Positions 51,900-61,612 are shown, numbered from the stretch's first letter. The stretch is DNA of 64,000 nt from Nitrospirales bacterium (GCA_021603905.1 BQIU01000009.1:1-64000); one strand, 5' to 3'. Numbers and translations: made by a program. Notes: generated by a model not told the origin, from the sequence alone.

Positions 51900-52445
51900 A
51901 TGAAATGTATAGTTATCTTTTTGGTCACGGTTAATTTATTGGCTTCCTCGGCTCTTGCCGATAACTTTCACGACGATTCGGCTTTTCTTATTCGGACATT
52001 GCTTAATATTGAAAACTCAGCACTTATGGAGAATGGTCAATATAATGGTCTTAAGGAGTATAAGGCATGGGGAGCTCTGTACGAGCGATACCATGAGAGT
52101 GCCCAATCCAAGTCTGACTTGCACAGTGAAGGGCTCAAGGTTTTCTTGTTCATTGGATATGTCGCTCATGCTCGTCTTCAGGCTGCTACTTCAGAGTCGT
52201 TTACTTCTGATCTTATGCCAATCTATCTGACAAGACAGGACAGCCTCTGGGAGATTCTTCGTGAGAATCCGTTTCTGGTCCCATCGACCTGCCATTACTT
52301 AGGCGCGTTCTTTGGTTTCGAAGAGCGTCACGTAGAAGGCAAGCCTGCTTTCCTTTCTGAAACCCGTCCGATAATTAAACAGGCCCTTCCCCATAAGGAA
52401 GCGGAACTTTGTATCAAGCGCTTAGAAGAAGCCAAAAATAGCTGA
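51900..52445 (+). CDS. Exported small protein; candidate periplasmic immunity protein
   Basis: 181 aa with signal peptide MKCIVIFLVTVNLLASSALA; 39 bp after the preceding ORF, same strand. Confidence 0.5.
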   Translation: MKCIVIFLVTVNLLASSALADNFHDDSAFLIRTLLNIENSALMENGQYNGLKEYKAWGALYERYHESAQSKSDLHSEGLKVFLFIGYVAHARLQAATSESFTSDLMPIYLTRQDSLWEILRENPFLVPSTCHYLGAFFGFEERHVEGKPAFLSETRPIIKQALPHKEAELCIKRLEEAKNS

Positions 52446-52539
52446 GTTTGCCTGCCGAAGAGAGTTCGGTGGAAAAAGAGTCAAGCTAGCAGTGTAGTTG
52501 TTTAAAGAAGAAAGAGAAGGCACAAGTGAGGAGCATGGT

Positions 52540-52592
52540 TCGACCAGCTCACCATGAATTACAAATGGGATCCTCCTGAGCTCGTCGAAGGA
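52540..52592. repeat. Dispersed palindromic repeat
   Basis: GTTCGACCAGCTCACCATGAATT..ATCCTCCTGAGCTCGTCGAAGGATCA. Confidence 0.75.
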
Positions 52593-52813
52593 TCACCAAT
52601 ATCGCCTTATTCTAGCTCATCCATCTTAATCGTTCCGATAATCCTTTCCCCAATCATCCATCTCCTAAAAACTGCCGAAACTTTTCTTCTCTGAGCAGCA
52701 ACAGAATTTTTGCGATTATTGGGGATGCAGGGGTTGCCTCATATCTGATTCCAAGAGTGGTGACTAATAGAAATAGCAACACAGGTTTGACAGAGTTTGG
52801 TTTTCAGAAAATT

Positions 52814-52839
52814 TTGAAATTGATTTTTAAAGATTTCAA
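52814..52839. promoter_or_regulatory. Inverted repeat upstream of the hcp2 promoter
   Basis: TTGAAAT-N12-ATTTCAA, centre ~143 bp from the -24 GG, as at hcp1. Confidence 0.55.
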
Positions 52840-52968
52840 TTAATTTTAGATCTTAAGGAAAAGCTCGCGGGCTGTTCCTTAACTTCAAAATGGACAAATT
52901 CTTTTTAAGCACAGGAAAAATTTGATGAATTTACACAGTAAAGTAGATGGCCGAAAATTTTTCCTCCC

Positions 52969-52984
52969 TGGCATTTCTCTTGCT
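52969..52984 (+). promoter_or_regulatory. Candidate sigma-54 promoter of hcp2
   Basis: TGGCATTTCTCTTGCT. Confidence 0.75.
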
Positions 52985-53097
52985 CTGAATAAATATGGAA
53001 CGCGAAGCCAACTTTACAATAAGCGAAAAATATTAAACCTTTTCCAGTGGCTTCAGGTTTATCAAACACACATTATTTTTCTAAGGAGGGATTTACA

Positions 53098-53544
53098 ATG
53101 CCAGAACAAAATGGATTTATTAACATTGGTGCTGGGGCCGTTCCAGGAAATGCCACAGTTACAGGATACGAAGGTCAAACAATCGTTCAGTCTGTTTCCT
53201 ATGGGACGTCTCAAGGAGGAGAATGGGAAGAAGGCGATCAAATTACTGGACGAGTGACGACGTTTGGTGATTTGACCATTACGAAGGTGATGGATAACGG
53301 CAGTCCGGCGCTTGCTCACGCATGTGCCATGAAAACACAATTTGATAATGCTGAGCTTAATTTGGTTGCTGGCTCTGATGCTTATCTGACTATCACTTTA
53401 GAAAAAGTGATCGTGACCAGCGTGAATGTGGGATATAGCTCTGGAGATAATCGTCCGATAGAGACGATTACCTTAAGCTACCGAAAAGCCACCTGGCGAT
53501 ACGGAACGGCAACGACATCATACGATCTTGCCGCAAATGCGTAA
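53098..53544 (+). CDS. hcp: Hcp-family T6SS tube protein, copy 2
   Basis: Close paralogue of 50884-51330 along its whole length; RBS AAGGAGGG upstream of ATG. Confidence 0.93.
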   Translation: MPEQNGFINIGAGAVPGNATVTGYEGQTIVQSVSYGTSQGGEWEEGDQITGRVTTFGDLTITKVMDNGSPALAHACAMKTQFDNAELNLVAGSDAYLTITLEKVIVTSVNVGYSSGDNRPIETITLSYRKATWRYGTATTSYDLAANA

Positions 53545-53753
53545 TGAGTCCTACCGCGAAACTTTCCCATCACGTGATAGCGTGTATGAATTACAGGTGG
53601 TGGGAAAGAGCGGATAGCTTTTTCAATAAAATTCCAACCTGGTATGGCATCGCGCTGTGTGTGGTGTTAGTTCAGTTAGAAATTAGTAGATTTGGCTAGA
53701 GTCGTCATTGTGGCTTATCACGAAAAATCTCCATTTAGAAATAGAAGGCTTTT

Positions 53754-53790
53754 TATCCATTTAGATACACCCTGTATCTGATTGGATACG
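53754..53790. promoter_or_regulatory. Tandem-dyad operator, copy 4
   Basis: TATCCATTTAGATACACCCTGTATCTGATTGGATACG. Confidence 0.75.
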
Positions 53791-53895
53791 TTTCATGAGG
53801 TTTCAAGAAGCCGATCACTCATCCCTTCCCCAAGTCAACATTTCATAACCACTGCTATCCTTGCCTGAATTATTCCAGTACAAAGTAGGGTGCAT

Positions 53896-53911
53896 TGGCT
53901 TCGCTTTTGCA
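53896..53911 (+). promoter_or_regulatory. Candidate sigma-54 promoter of the tssE operon
   Basis: TGGCTTCGCTTTTGCA. Confidence 0.65.
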
Positions 53912-53984
53912 CTGTTCTTGATTCGGGAGGGACAAGGCTGAGGCAAAGAGTCTTCTTAAATGAAGCGATAGTGAGATGCCCTGA

Positions 53985-54092
53985 CGGACTCACAACACGC
54001 TTCGACTCTTCGAATAACTCAGAGTGCAGCATTGCATTTGTTTTCAGCTCCCCAAAAGAATCATCCTGAGCCCGTCGAAGGATCACCCATGA
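53985..54092. repeat. Dispersed palindromic repeat
   Basis: CTTCGACTCTTCGAATAACTCAGAGTG..ATCATCCTGAGCCCGTCGAAGGATCA. Confidence 0.7.
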
Positions 54093-54311
54093 TTCTGATG
54101 TCGGGTGGCCGAGCTGACGGACAACGTGCTCAAAGCTGCGAAGCCTTTTTGTTCACCCTTTTCCTCCCACTATTCAAGAATGGACTGTTGTTCTTGGCAA
54201 TTCTTATGAAGATTGAGGCAAAACCGTAAATAATAGTGATGCTGAGATCTTCAATAGAACAGGTGAAAGGATCGATTGACCAAAGGAAATAATGGAAGAG
54301 CACGTTTCGTT

Positions 54312-55151
54312 ATGGCCATCATAGATTCCACGTCTACCTTATCCCCTTCACTGTTGGATCGTTTACTAGACGATGATCCTCGTATTAATTCTCCCCTCTT
54401 TACATTGTTTGATCTCGTTAACCCTGGCGGATTGGCGTTGAAATTGCGAGAAGCTCAAGACTCTGTATCGGCTCATATTCGAGAGCAGATGAATTCTGAA
54501 ATTCAACGAAGTTTGGAGAACCTGAATAGCGGGGCTCCTGTCCCTGGCCTTCTGCAAGAAGGCATTGTTGAGGGGCTCAACAAACTAGTCGATGGAGAAT
54601 GCCTCTATGAACCAGAACGATTTCGAGAAGTTTCATTGGCCGAAGCGACGATTCGGTTGATTCAGGAAAAACCTGATGGTCGGGGACTCATGTTTCTTAA
54701 TCGCTATCTATTGGAAGATGTCTATCCTCGATATTTACGGACCCGACGGGTTCAGGAGACATCGTATACGATTCGAGAGTTCAAGCAGTCAGTGTCACGC
54801 GATATTGAATCATTATTGAACTCCAGACGAGAACTTCTGGAAGAATTACCTGCTGCCTTTAAAGAGCTTGATGGATCGCTGTTGTACTACGGTCTTCCCG
54901 ACTTTACGGCCATGAGCCTCATGAGTCACAAAGATCGAAAAAAGATTCGCAGAGTTATTCAGCACACGATCATCACGTTCGAACCAAGACTCAAATCTGT
55001 GGAGGTTGCAGTTCTGGATCCGACAGGCCTGGATCAATCTTTGCACTTTCGCATTGACGCGATGTTGCAAGTAGAACCAGATCCTGAAGCTGTGACGTTT
55101 GACGCGGTATTGCAATTAAGTACCGCCACATATGATGTGCAGAGCAACTAG
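54312..55151 (+). CDS. tssE: T6SS baseplate subunit TssE (gp25-like), enlarged
   Basis: N-terminal SLLDRLLDDDP; C-terminal SVSRDIESLLNSRRELLEELP..YGLPDFTAMS; ~120-aa segment between. ORF could start at TTG 54276. Confidence 0.82.
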   Translation: MAIIDSTSTLSPSLLDRLLDDDPRINSPLFTLFDLVNPGGLALKLREAQDSVSAHIREQMNSEIQRSLENLNSGAPVPGLLQEGIVEGLNKLVDGECLYEPERFREVSLAEATIRLIQEKPDGRGLMFLNRYLLEDVYPRYLRTRRVQETSYTIREFKQSVSRDIESLLNSRRELLEELPAAFKELDGSLLYYGLPDFTAMSLMSHKDRKKIRRVIQHTIITFEPRLKSVEVAVLDPTGLDQSLHFRIDAMLQVEPDPEAVTFDAVLQLSTATYDVQSN

Positions 55152-55256
55152 CGTGGAGTATGGGAAATTTTATGCAAATAGGATATGACGACTCACTGAC
55201 GATCGAGTAGGAAGGCTAGATATACAACGCCGACAGTTTCACGAAGTTTTTATCTT

Positions 55257-57092
55257 ATGCAAGATAACCTTCTCAATTACTACGAACGTGAACTCAGCTT
55301 TTTTAGGAAAATGGGGCAGGAATTTGCGCAGGAATATCCTAAAGTTGCTGGGCGATTGGGACTTGAAACCGGTAAGTGTGAAGATCCACATGTGGAACGT
55401 CTCATCCAAGCCTTTGCCTTTCTGGCAGCACGGATTCATCATAAAATCGATGATGAATTTCCTGAAATTACGGATGCCTTGTTGAGCATCTTATATCCGC
55501 ATTATTTGGCCCCAATCCCTTCAATGTCGGTTGTCCAGTTTGTTCCTGATCCGATGCAAGGAAAATTAACTTCCGGCTACACGATTGAGCGGGGAGCGAT
55601 GTTGTATTCTCGTCCCGTGGGTGGAACGCAATGCCGTTTTCGTACGTGTTACCCCACCACGCTTTGGCCTATCGAAGTTACGGATGTCCGGTTTGAACCA
55701 CCTGACCGAGCTCCGCTCGGGGTAAAGGCTGAAACGACTCTTCGTATGGTGTTGAAGTGTCAGGGAGGGGTGAGTTTTAGTGACTTGCCACTTGATCGGC
55801 TCCGTTTCTATCTACATGGTGAGCACCATATCACGCATCATGTCTATGAGTTATTGCTGAACAATACATTATTACTCAACAAAGAATGCGGTATTCGAGT
55901 GCAGGGAGCTCAAGGGGGCCCCAAGACGAAGGCAATCGAACTATCGTCAAATAGTCTTCGGCCTGTGGGGTTTGGCCCGGATGAGGGACTGTTACCCTAT
56001 CCGTCCCGTTCCTTTATGGGCTATCGACTTCTTCAAGAATACTTCACATTTCCTCAGAAATTTCTGTTCTTTGATCTCTGCGAACTCGAACGAGTCACCG
56101 CAGGCGGATTTGGGGATACGATCGAAGTCTTAATCTTCATAGATCAAGCTCCGGAAATCGGACAGGCTATTGATCCCGGACTCTTTCGATTGGGATGTGC
56201 CCCAATCGTCAATCTATTTGAGCAAGTAGCAGAACCGATTCGAGTTGATCAGACACAATTTGAATACCGTGTCATTCCAGATGTTCGTCGACAGAAAGCC
56301 ATGGAAGTTTACTCAATCGATTCGGTGACCTGTACGTCACCACATCGGGAATCCGTCCAAACTGTCTTGCCGTTTTATTCTGTGAAGCATGCGGAAACGG
56401 AAGCTCCACAAGAAGTGTATTGGTATGGCAAAAGAAGCCCATCTGAAAAAAAAGGTGATGATGGAAGTGAGATGTACATCTCATTAGTCGATTTGAAATT
56501 TAATCCAAAGTTGCCAGCTACCGATACGCTGACTCTGCATATTACGGGGACGAACCGTGATCTGCCTGGAAAATTACCTCCGATGAGTGAGGAGGGAGGC
56601 TATTTTGAGCTCGAAGATGCAGCCCCACTGTCTCGAATCCGGTATTTAGTGAAGCCCACGAAGTCGGTTCGTCCATCTTGGGGTGGCGCCAATCAATGGC
56701 GGCTGATCTCGCATCTTTCCCTCAATTATTTATCGTTAGGGAAAGGGGGACAGGATGCTTTACAAGAAATCTTAAAACTGTACGATTATGGGGGCTCTCC
56801 CGCCGTTCGGCAACAAATTGCTGGAATCGTGAACGTGACAAGTCGACGAGTCGTACGACGGCCCTCGTCCATGGACTGGAACGGATTCTGTCGTGGGCTC
56901 GAAGTCAGTATGAAATTTGATGAGGACAAATTTGTTGGAAGCGGAGTCTTTCTGTTTGCTTCGGTTTTAGAAAAGTTTTTAGGTCTTTATACCTCCATTA
57001 ATTCGTTTGTTGAATTGGTGGCCTACACGACACAACGAGAGAGGGCATTACGACGTTGGCCACCAAGAGCAGGAGAGCAGACTTTATTGTGA
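55257..57092 (+). CDS. tssF: T6SS baseplate subunit TssF
   Basis: LLNYYERELSFFRKMGQEFAQEYPKVAGRLGLETGKCEDPHVERLIQAFAFLAARIHHKIDDEFPEI. Confidence 0.96.
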   Translation: MQDNLLNYYERELSFFRKMGQEFAQEYPKVAGRLGLETGKCEDPHVERLIQAFAFLAARIHHKIDDEFPEITDALLSILYPHYLAPIPSMSVVQFVPDPMQGKLTSGYTIERGAMLYSRPVGGTQCRFRTCYPTTLWPIEVTDVRFEPPDRAPLGVKAETTLRMVLKCQGGVSFSDLPLDRLRFYLHGEHHITHHVYELLLNNTLLLNKECGIRVQGAQGGPKTKAIELSSNSLRPVGFGPDEGLLPYPSRSFMGYRLLQEYFTFPQKFLFFDLCELERVTAGGFGDTIEVLIFIDQAPEIGQAIDPGLFRLGCAPIVNLFEQVAEPIRVDQTQFEYRVIPDVRRQKAMEVYSIDSVTCTSPHRESVQTVLPFYSVKHAETEAPQEVYWYGKRSPSEKKGDDGSEMYISLVDLKFNPKLPATDTLTLHITGTNRDLPGKLPPMSEEGGYFELEDAAPLSRIRYLVKPTKSVRPSWGGANQWRLISHLSLNYLSLGKGGQDALQEILKLYDYGGSPAVRQQIAGIVNVTSRRVVRRPSSMDWNGFCRGLEVSMKFDEDKFVGSGVFLFASVLEKFLGLYTSINSFVELVAYTTQRERALRRWPPRAGEQTLL

Positions 57093-57395
57093 TGGTTCGC
57101 CCTTCGACGGGCTCAGGGTGAACCATGATTGGTTCGACCCTTCGACCAGCTCAGGGCTAGCAACGATAGTTCGACGAGCTCACTATGAAATTTAACTAGT
57201 CATCCTGAGCTCGTCGAAGGATCAGCATGAATGGATTCGACTCGAACATTGTGAGCTCTTCGACAAGTGCATTCCGAGCGCAGTCGAGGAACTCAGAACA
57301 GGCTTGCCGAACAACTCACCATGAATGGTTCGACGGGCTCACCATGAATTTTTCGACGGGCTCACCATGAATTTTTCGATGGGCTCAGCATGAAA
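57092..57395. repeat. Dense array of dispersed palindromic repeats between tssF and tssG
   Basis: At least six variants, including three tandem GACGGGCTCACCATGAATTTTTC-like units at 57330-57395. Confidence 0.85.
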
Positions 57396-57499
57396 AGTAA
57401 GCAATCATGGTTCACTTTGGCAACGCTTTTCAAGGAACTTCGGAAAAGTGACGTTAGGAAAAGGGTAAGGTCCTACTAAGAGAAGAGAGTTGAACGCAT

Positions 57500-58564
57500 A
57501 TGCCGGATAAAACAATTCAAGAACAGTTAATGGAAGAAGGATATCGGTTCAACTTTTTCCAAGCTATTCGCGTTTTGGAATGGCTGAATCCAGAGCGTGA
57601 CCCAGTAGGGAGGGAAGCTTCTCCTGGCCGAGAAGTCGTTCGTTTTCATTCTCTTCCGTCCCTGAGTTTTCCTCCAAGCCCAATTTATGAGGTGAAAGCT
57701 GGAGAAAGGCCAGACGAACCTCTTCATATGACCGTGGCCTTCATGGGGCTGACAGGACCTCAAGGGGTTCTTCCCCGACACTACACCGAAATGGTCTTGG
57801 ATCGTCTGAGAGAAAGAGATCGAACACTCTTAGAATTTTTCGATTTGTTTACCCATCGATTTGTCTCTCTCTTTTATCGCGCTTGGGAAAAACATTATGT
57901 CCCCAATTTGTATGAGCGGGCGGTGGGAAGGCAAAAAGGCAACGATCCTATTTCAGCATCGCTTATGGCGTTGATGGGGATGGGGACCAAAGGACTGAAA
58001 GAAAACCTGGGTTTCCATGATTCGACACTTTTGGGATATGTCGGCTTGCTGGGGCAACGTCCTCGTTCTGCCACCTCTCTCCAACAGATGTTACAGGATT
58101 ACTTTCAACTCCCGGTGCTGGTGAAACAATTCATTGGTGAATGGCTCAACCTCTCGGGGGAGGATCAAACAAAACTCTCGTCAAGAGAAATGAATAATGT
58201 TCTCGGAGAAACGGCGGTTGCTGGCACGCATATCTGGGATCAGCAAGCTCGGTTCCATCTTAATATAGGGCCGTTAAACTTGGCTGACTTTACGAAGATG
58301 GTCCCATCCGGAAAGATGTATAAGGCGTTGGTGCAGCTGACTAGATTTTTTGCAGGGCAGGATCTCAATTTCGACGTACGACTCATTTTGAAAGCTGAAG
58401 AGGTACCCGCTTGTAAGTTGAAAGAGACGGAGATCTTTGCGCCTCGATTAGGGTGGACGACGTGGCTCAAGTGTCAGGAGTTCACACATGATGTCGATGA
58501 CGTCGTCTTTTCTGGTGAAGCAGATTGGCAGGCGCCGAGTGTGAGAAGGGTTGCAGTAGCATGA
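57500..58564 (+). CDS. tssG: T6SS baseplate subunit TssG
   Basis: YRFNFFQAIRVLEWLNP; MGLTGPQGVLPRHYTEMVLDRLRERDRTLLEFFDLFTHRFVSLFYRAWEKH. Confidence 0.95.
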   Translation: MPDKTIQEQLMEEGYRFNFFQAIRVLEWLNPERDPVGREASPGREVVRFHSLPSLSFPPSPIYEVKAGERPDEPLHMTVAFMGLTGPQGVLPRHYTEMVLDRLRERDRTLLEFFDLFTHRFVSLFYRAWEKHYVPNLYERAVGRQKGNDPISASLMALMGMGTKGLKENLGFHDSTLLGYVGLLGQRPRSATSLQQMLQDYFQLPVLVKQFIGEWLNLSGEDQTKLSSREMNNVLGETAVAGTHIWDQQARFHLNIGPLNLADFTKMVPSGKMYKALVQLTRFFAGQDLNFDVRLILKAEEVPACKLKETEIFAPRLGWTTWLKCQEFTHDVDDVVFSGEADWQAPSVRRVAVA

Positions 58565-58720
58565 CCCTTCGGTGCACTCAGGGCAAGTTTTTCGCCGAGT
58601 CTGTTCTGAGCCTAATCGAAGAACTTCGGCCAGGCACCTATAATACATAGTGTAAGGTGATGGTTCGACGCGCTCACCATGAAAGTCTTTAAGATCATCC
58701 TGAGCCTGTCGAAGGATACA
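58560..58720. repeat. Dispersed palindromic repeat cluster between tssG and tssH
   Basis: GATGGTTCGACGCGCTCACCATGAAAG..ATCATCCTGAGCCTGTCGAAGGATA. Confidence 0.75.
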
Positions 58721-58745
58721 GTCCTCCTAATGGGATGGTGATGCT

Positions 58746-61508
58746 ATGAGCGTAAGTATGAAATCGTTATTGAGCCGCCTCAACGAAACATGTCGGGCGT
58801 CTTTGGAAGGGGCCTTGGGCCTGTGTCTAAGCCGGACTCACTATGAAGTCGAGGTTGAGCATCTCCTTCTCAAACTGTTGGAAACACCGAGCACAGACCT
58901 TGACCATATCTTGCGACACTTTGAGATAAATGGCTCACGAGTGAGTAAGGCTCTCACGCAATCCCTTGACCGATTCAAGACGGGGAATGGCCGTAATCCT
59001 GTCATCTCGTCGCAATTAATCAAGATGGTTCAAGAAGGGTGGCTGTTTGGGTCGCTCGAATATGGCTCGGCCAAAATCCGATCAGGACATTTGGTGATTG
59101 GACTTCTCAGTAATGAGGATCTGGCTCGCATGGTTCAAGAAATGTCTCAAGATTTTTCCTCGATCTCTGTGGACACCTTGATGAAAAAATACCAGACCAT
59201 CACGGATGGTTCCGTCGAAGAAAAATCCGCGGTGGGGTTGGGAGAAAAACCGCCAGCAGATTCTTCTGGAACTTCTGCCGGTGCTAAGACTCAGGCTTTA
59301 GATCAATATACCGTGGATCTCACAGCCAAAGCTCGCGAAGGACACATCGATCCGGTGTTAGGTCGAGATTTTGAGATTCGGCAAATTGTCGATATTCTCA
59401 CAAGACGACGTCAAAACAATCCGATCATGACTGGGGAAGCCGGAGTAGGTAAAACCGCAGTGGTTGAAGGGTTTGCACTTCGGATTGCGCAAGGCGATGT
59501 TCCAGGTCCGTTAAAAAATGTTGTCGTAAAAACCTTGGACCTTGGGTTACTGCAAGCGGGGGCGGGAATAAAAGGCGAATTCGAAAACCGATTAAAAACG
59601 CTCATTGAAGAAGTCAAAGGGTCGCCACAACCCATTATCTTGTTTATTGACGAAGCCCATACAATGATTGGAGCCGGAGGACAAGCTGGACAAGGCGATG
59701 CTGCGAACTTATTAAAGCCGGCTCTGGCTCGCGGGGAACTACGGACTATTGCGGCTACCACCTGGGCTGAATATAAAAAATATTTTGAAAAAGATCCGGC
59801 ACTCACGCGGCGCTTTCAAGTGGTGAAAGTGGAAGAACCGTCCGAACAACAAGCGATCATTATGATGCGTGCGCTCACGGAAACATTAGAAAATCATCAT
59901 AAGGTTCGTATTCTCGATGAAGCGATTGAAGATGCAGTCAAACTCTCTCATCGCTATATCACGGGTCGTCAACTGCCGGACAAATGCGTCAGTGTGTTAG
60001 ACACGGCCTGTGCCCGCGTGGCGATTGGTCAAGCTGCGACACCGGGGCCAATAGAAGATGCCAATCGACGTATCAATCAGCTTGGCGTAGAAATCAATGT
60101 GTTAGAGCGTGAAGCGGTAACCGGTGCCGATCATGGGGAACGAATCGAAGAACGAAAAAATGCCAGAGCTCAAGAAGAGGAACGATTGACTCAACTCCAA
60201 ACACAATGGGAGCGGGAACAGGAACTGATTGGAAACATTCGTGACATTCGAACCACACTTGAAGCGCATGCCTTGGGTTCAAAGAAAAAAGACGAGAGCA
60301 GAGACAACGTTGAAACAAACACGCCTGAACCGCCACCGATCAATGTAGAAGCATTGAGAGCAGAACTGTCGAAACTCAACGATGAGTTGGTCGCCATCCA
60401 AGGCGAAACTCCATTAATGCAGGCCTGTGTGACATCTCAGACAATTGGAGAAGTGATTTCTGGGTGGACTGGAATTCCCGTAGGGAAAATGTTGACCGAC
60501 GAAATCAATACAGTCTTAACATTGAAGAATAAACTGGAACAACGAGTCATTGGACAGTCTCATGCATTGGAGGCTATCAGCCAACGCATTCAAACGGCCA
60601 GAGCAGATCTGACTGACCCACGGCGTCCAGTTGGGGTATTTCTGCTTGTTGGGCCCAGTGGGGTCGGCAAGACTGAGACGGCCTTGACGTTGGCAGACAT
60701 GCTCTATGGGGGAGAGCGAAACGTCGTCACGATTAATATGAGTGAGTATCAAGAAGCTCATACCGTCTCGTCGCTTAAAGGTTCACCTCCCGGCTATGTG
60801 GGATATGGGGAAGGGGGTGTCCTGACGGAAGCCGTCAGGCGAAAACCATACTCCGTTGTATTGCTGGATGAAGTGGAGAAAGCTCACCCTGATGTGATGG
60901 AGTTGTTCTATCAAGTCTTTGATAAAGGCATGCTTGAAGATGGAGAAGGGCGGGAAATTGATTTTAAAAATACCGTGATCTTGCTGACGTCGAATACGGC
61001 AACCGATACCATCATGAAACTTTGTGCAGATCCAGATACGAAGCCTGAACCGGAAGGGTTGGTTGAAGCCATTCGCCCGGAGTTGATCAAAGTGTTTAAG
61101 CCTGCGTTGCTGGGCCGTATGATTGTGGTCCCATACTATCCGATCTCAGATGACATCATGCGGGAAATTATCAAACTTCAATTGGGTCGAATTGAAACAC
61201 GGTTGGCTGATAAGCATGGAGCCAAGTTTACTTATGATGAATCGGTAAGGAACGAAATTGCCAGTCGGTGTACAGAGGTCGAAAGTGGAGCGCGAAATGT
61301 CGACCACATTCTCACTCGAACGCTACTTCCAGAAATGTCTGGTGAGTTTTTATCACGGATGAGTTCCGGAGAACCGATTTCGCGAGTGCATGTGACGGTC
61401 GAGGGTGGGCAGTTTCAGTATAAGTTTTCTAATAAGGAACCAACGAAAGAGTCAAAGCTGAAGATTAGTATTGAACCTTCAGAAAAACCAAGTGTCGCTG
61501 CCACTTGA
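58746..61508 (+). CDS. tssH: T6SS ATPase TssH/ClpV
   Basis: ClpN region, AAA1 GEAGVGKTAVVEG, AAA2 GPSGVGKTETALTLADMLYGG; GHIDPVLGRDFEIRQIVDILTRRRQNNP. Confidence 0.96.
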   Translation: MSVSMKSLLSRLNETCRASLEGALGLCLSRTHYEVEVEHLLLKLLETPSTDLDHILRHFEINGSRVSKALTQSLDRFKTGNGRNPVISSQLIKMVQEGWLFGSLEYGSAKIRSGHLVIGLLSNEDLARMVQEMSQDFSSISVDTLMKKYQTITDGSVEEKSAVGLGEKPPADSSGTSAGAKTQALDQYTVDLTAKAREGHIDPVLGRDFEIRQIVDILTRRRQNNPIMTGEAGVGKTAVVEGFALRIAQGDVPGPLKNVVVKTLDLGLLQAGAGIKGEFENRLKTLIEEVKGSPQPIILFIDEAHTMIGAGGQAGQGDAANLLKPALARGELRTIAATTWAEYKKYFEKDPALTRRFQVVKVEEPSEQQAIIMMRALTETLENHHKVRILDEAIEDAVKLSHRYITGRQLPDKCVSVLDTACARVAIGQAATPGPIEDANRRINQLGVEINVLEREAVTGADHGERIEERKNARAQEEERLTQLQTQWEREQELIGNIRDIRTTLEAHALGSKKKDESRDNVETNTPEPPPINVEALRAELSKLNDELVAIQGETPLMQACVTSQTIGEVISGWTGIPVGKMLTDEINTVLTLKNKLEQRVIGQSHALEAISQRIQTARADLTDPRRPVGVFLLVGPSGVGKTETALTLADMLYGGERNVVTINMSEYQEAHTVSSLKGSPPGYVGYGEGGVLTEAVRRKPYSVVLLDEVEKAHPDVMELFYQVFDKGMLEDGEGREIDFKNTVILLTSNTATDTIMKLCADPDTKPEPEGLVEAIRPELIKVFKPALLGRMIVVPYYPISDDIMREIIKLQLGRIETRLADKHGAKFTYDESVRNEIASRCTEVESGARNVDHILTRTLLPEMSGEFLSRMSSGEPISRVHVTVEGGQFQYKFSNKEPTKESKLKISIEPSEKPSVAAT

Positions 61509-61512
61509 TTTA

Positions 61513-61583
61513 CGGTTCGCCCTTCGACGGGCTCAGGGTGATTTTCCCAATTTAATCATCATGCTGAGCGTGTCGAAGCATGC
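61513..61583. repeat. Dispersed palindromic repeat between tssH and the GIY-YIG gene
   Basis: GCCCTTCGACGGGCTCAGGGTGA..TCATCATGCTGAGCGTGTCGAAGCATG. Confidence 0.8.
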
Positions 61584-61612
61584 AACATTATAGAAATGAA
61601 TGGAATGTGCCA

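Noticed and set aside
52922-53257. 111-aa ORF overlapping hcp2
   Set aside because: Covers the hcp2 promoter and runs out of frame into hcp2.
57092-57395. Possible CRISPR array
   Set aside because: Units are variable palindromic repeats in both orientations without constant-length spacers; no cas genes.
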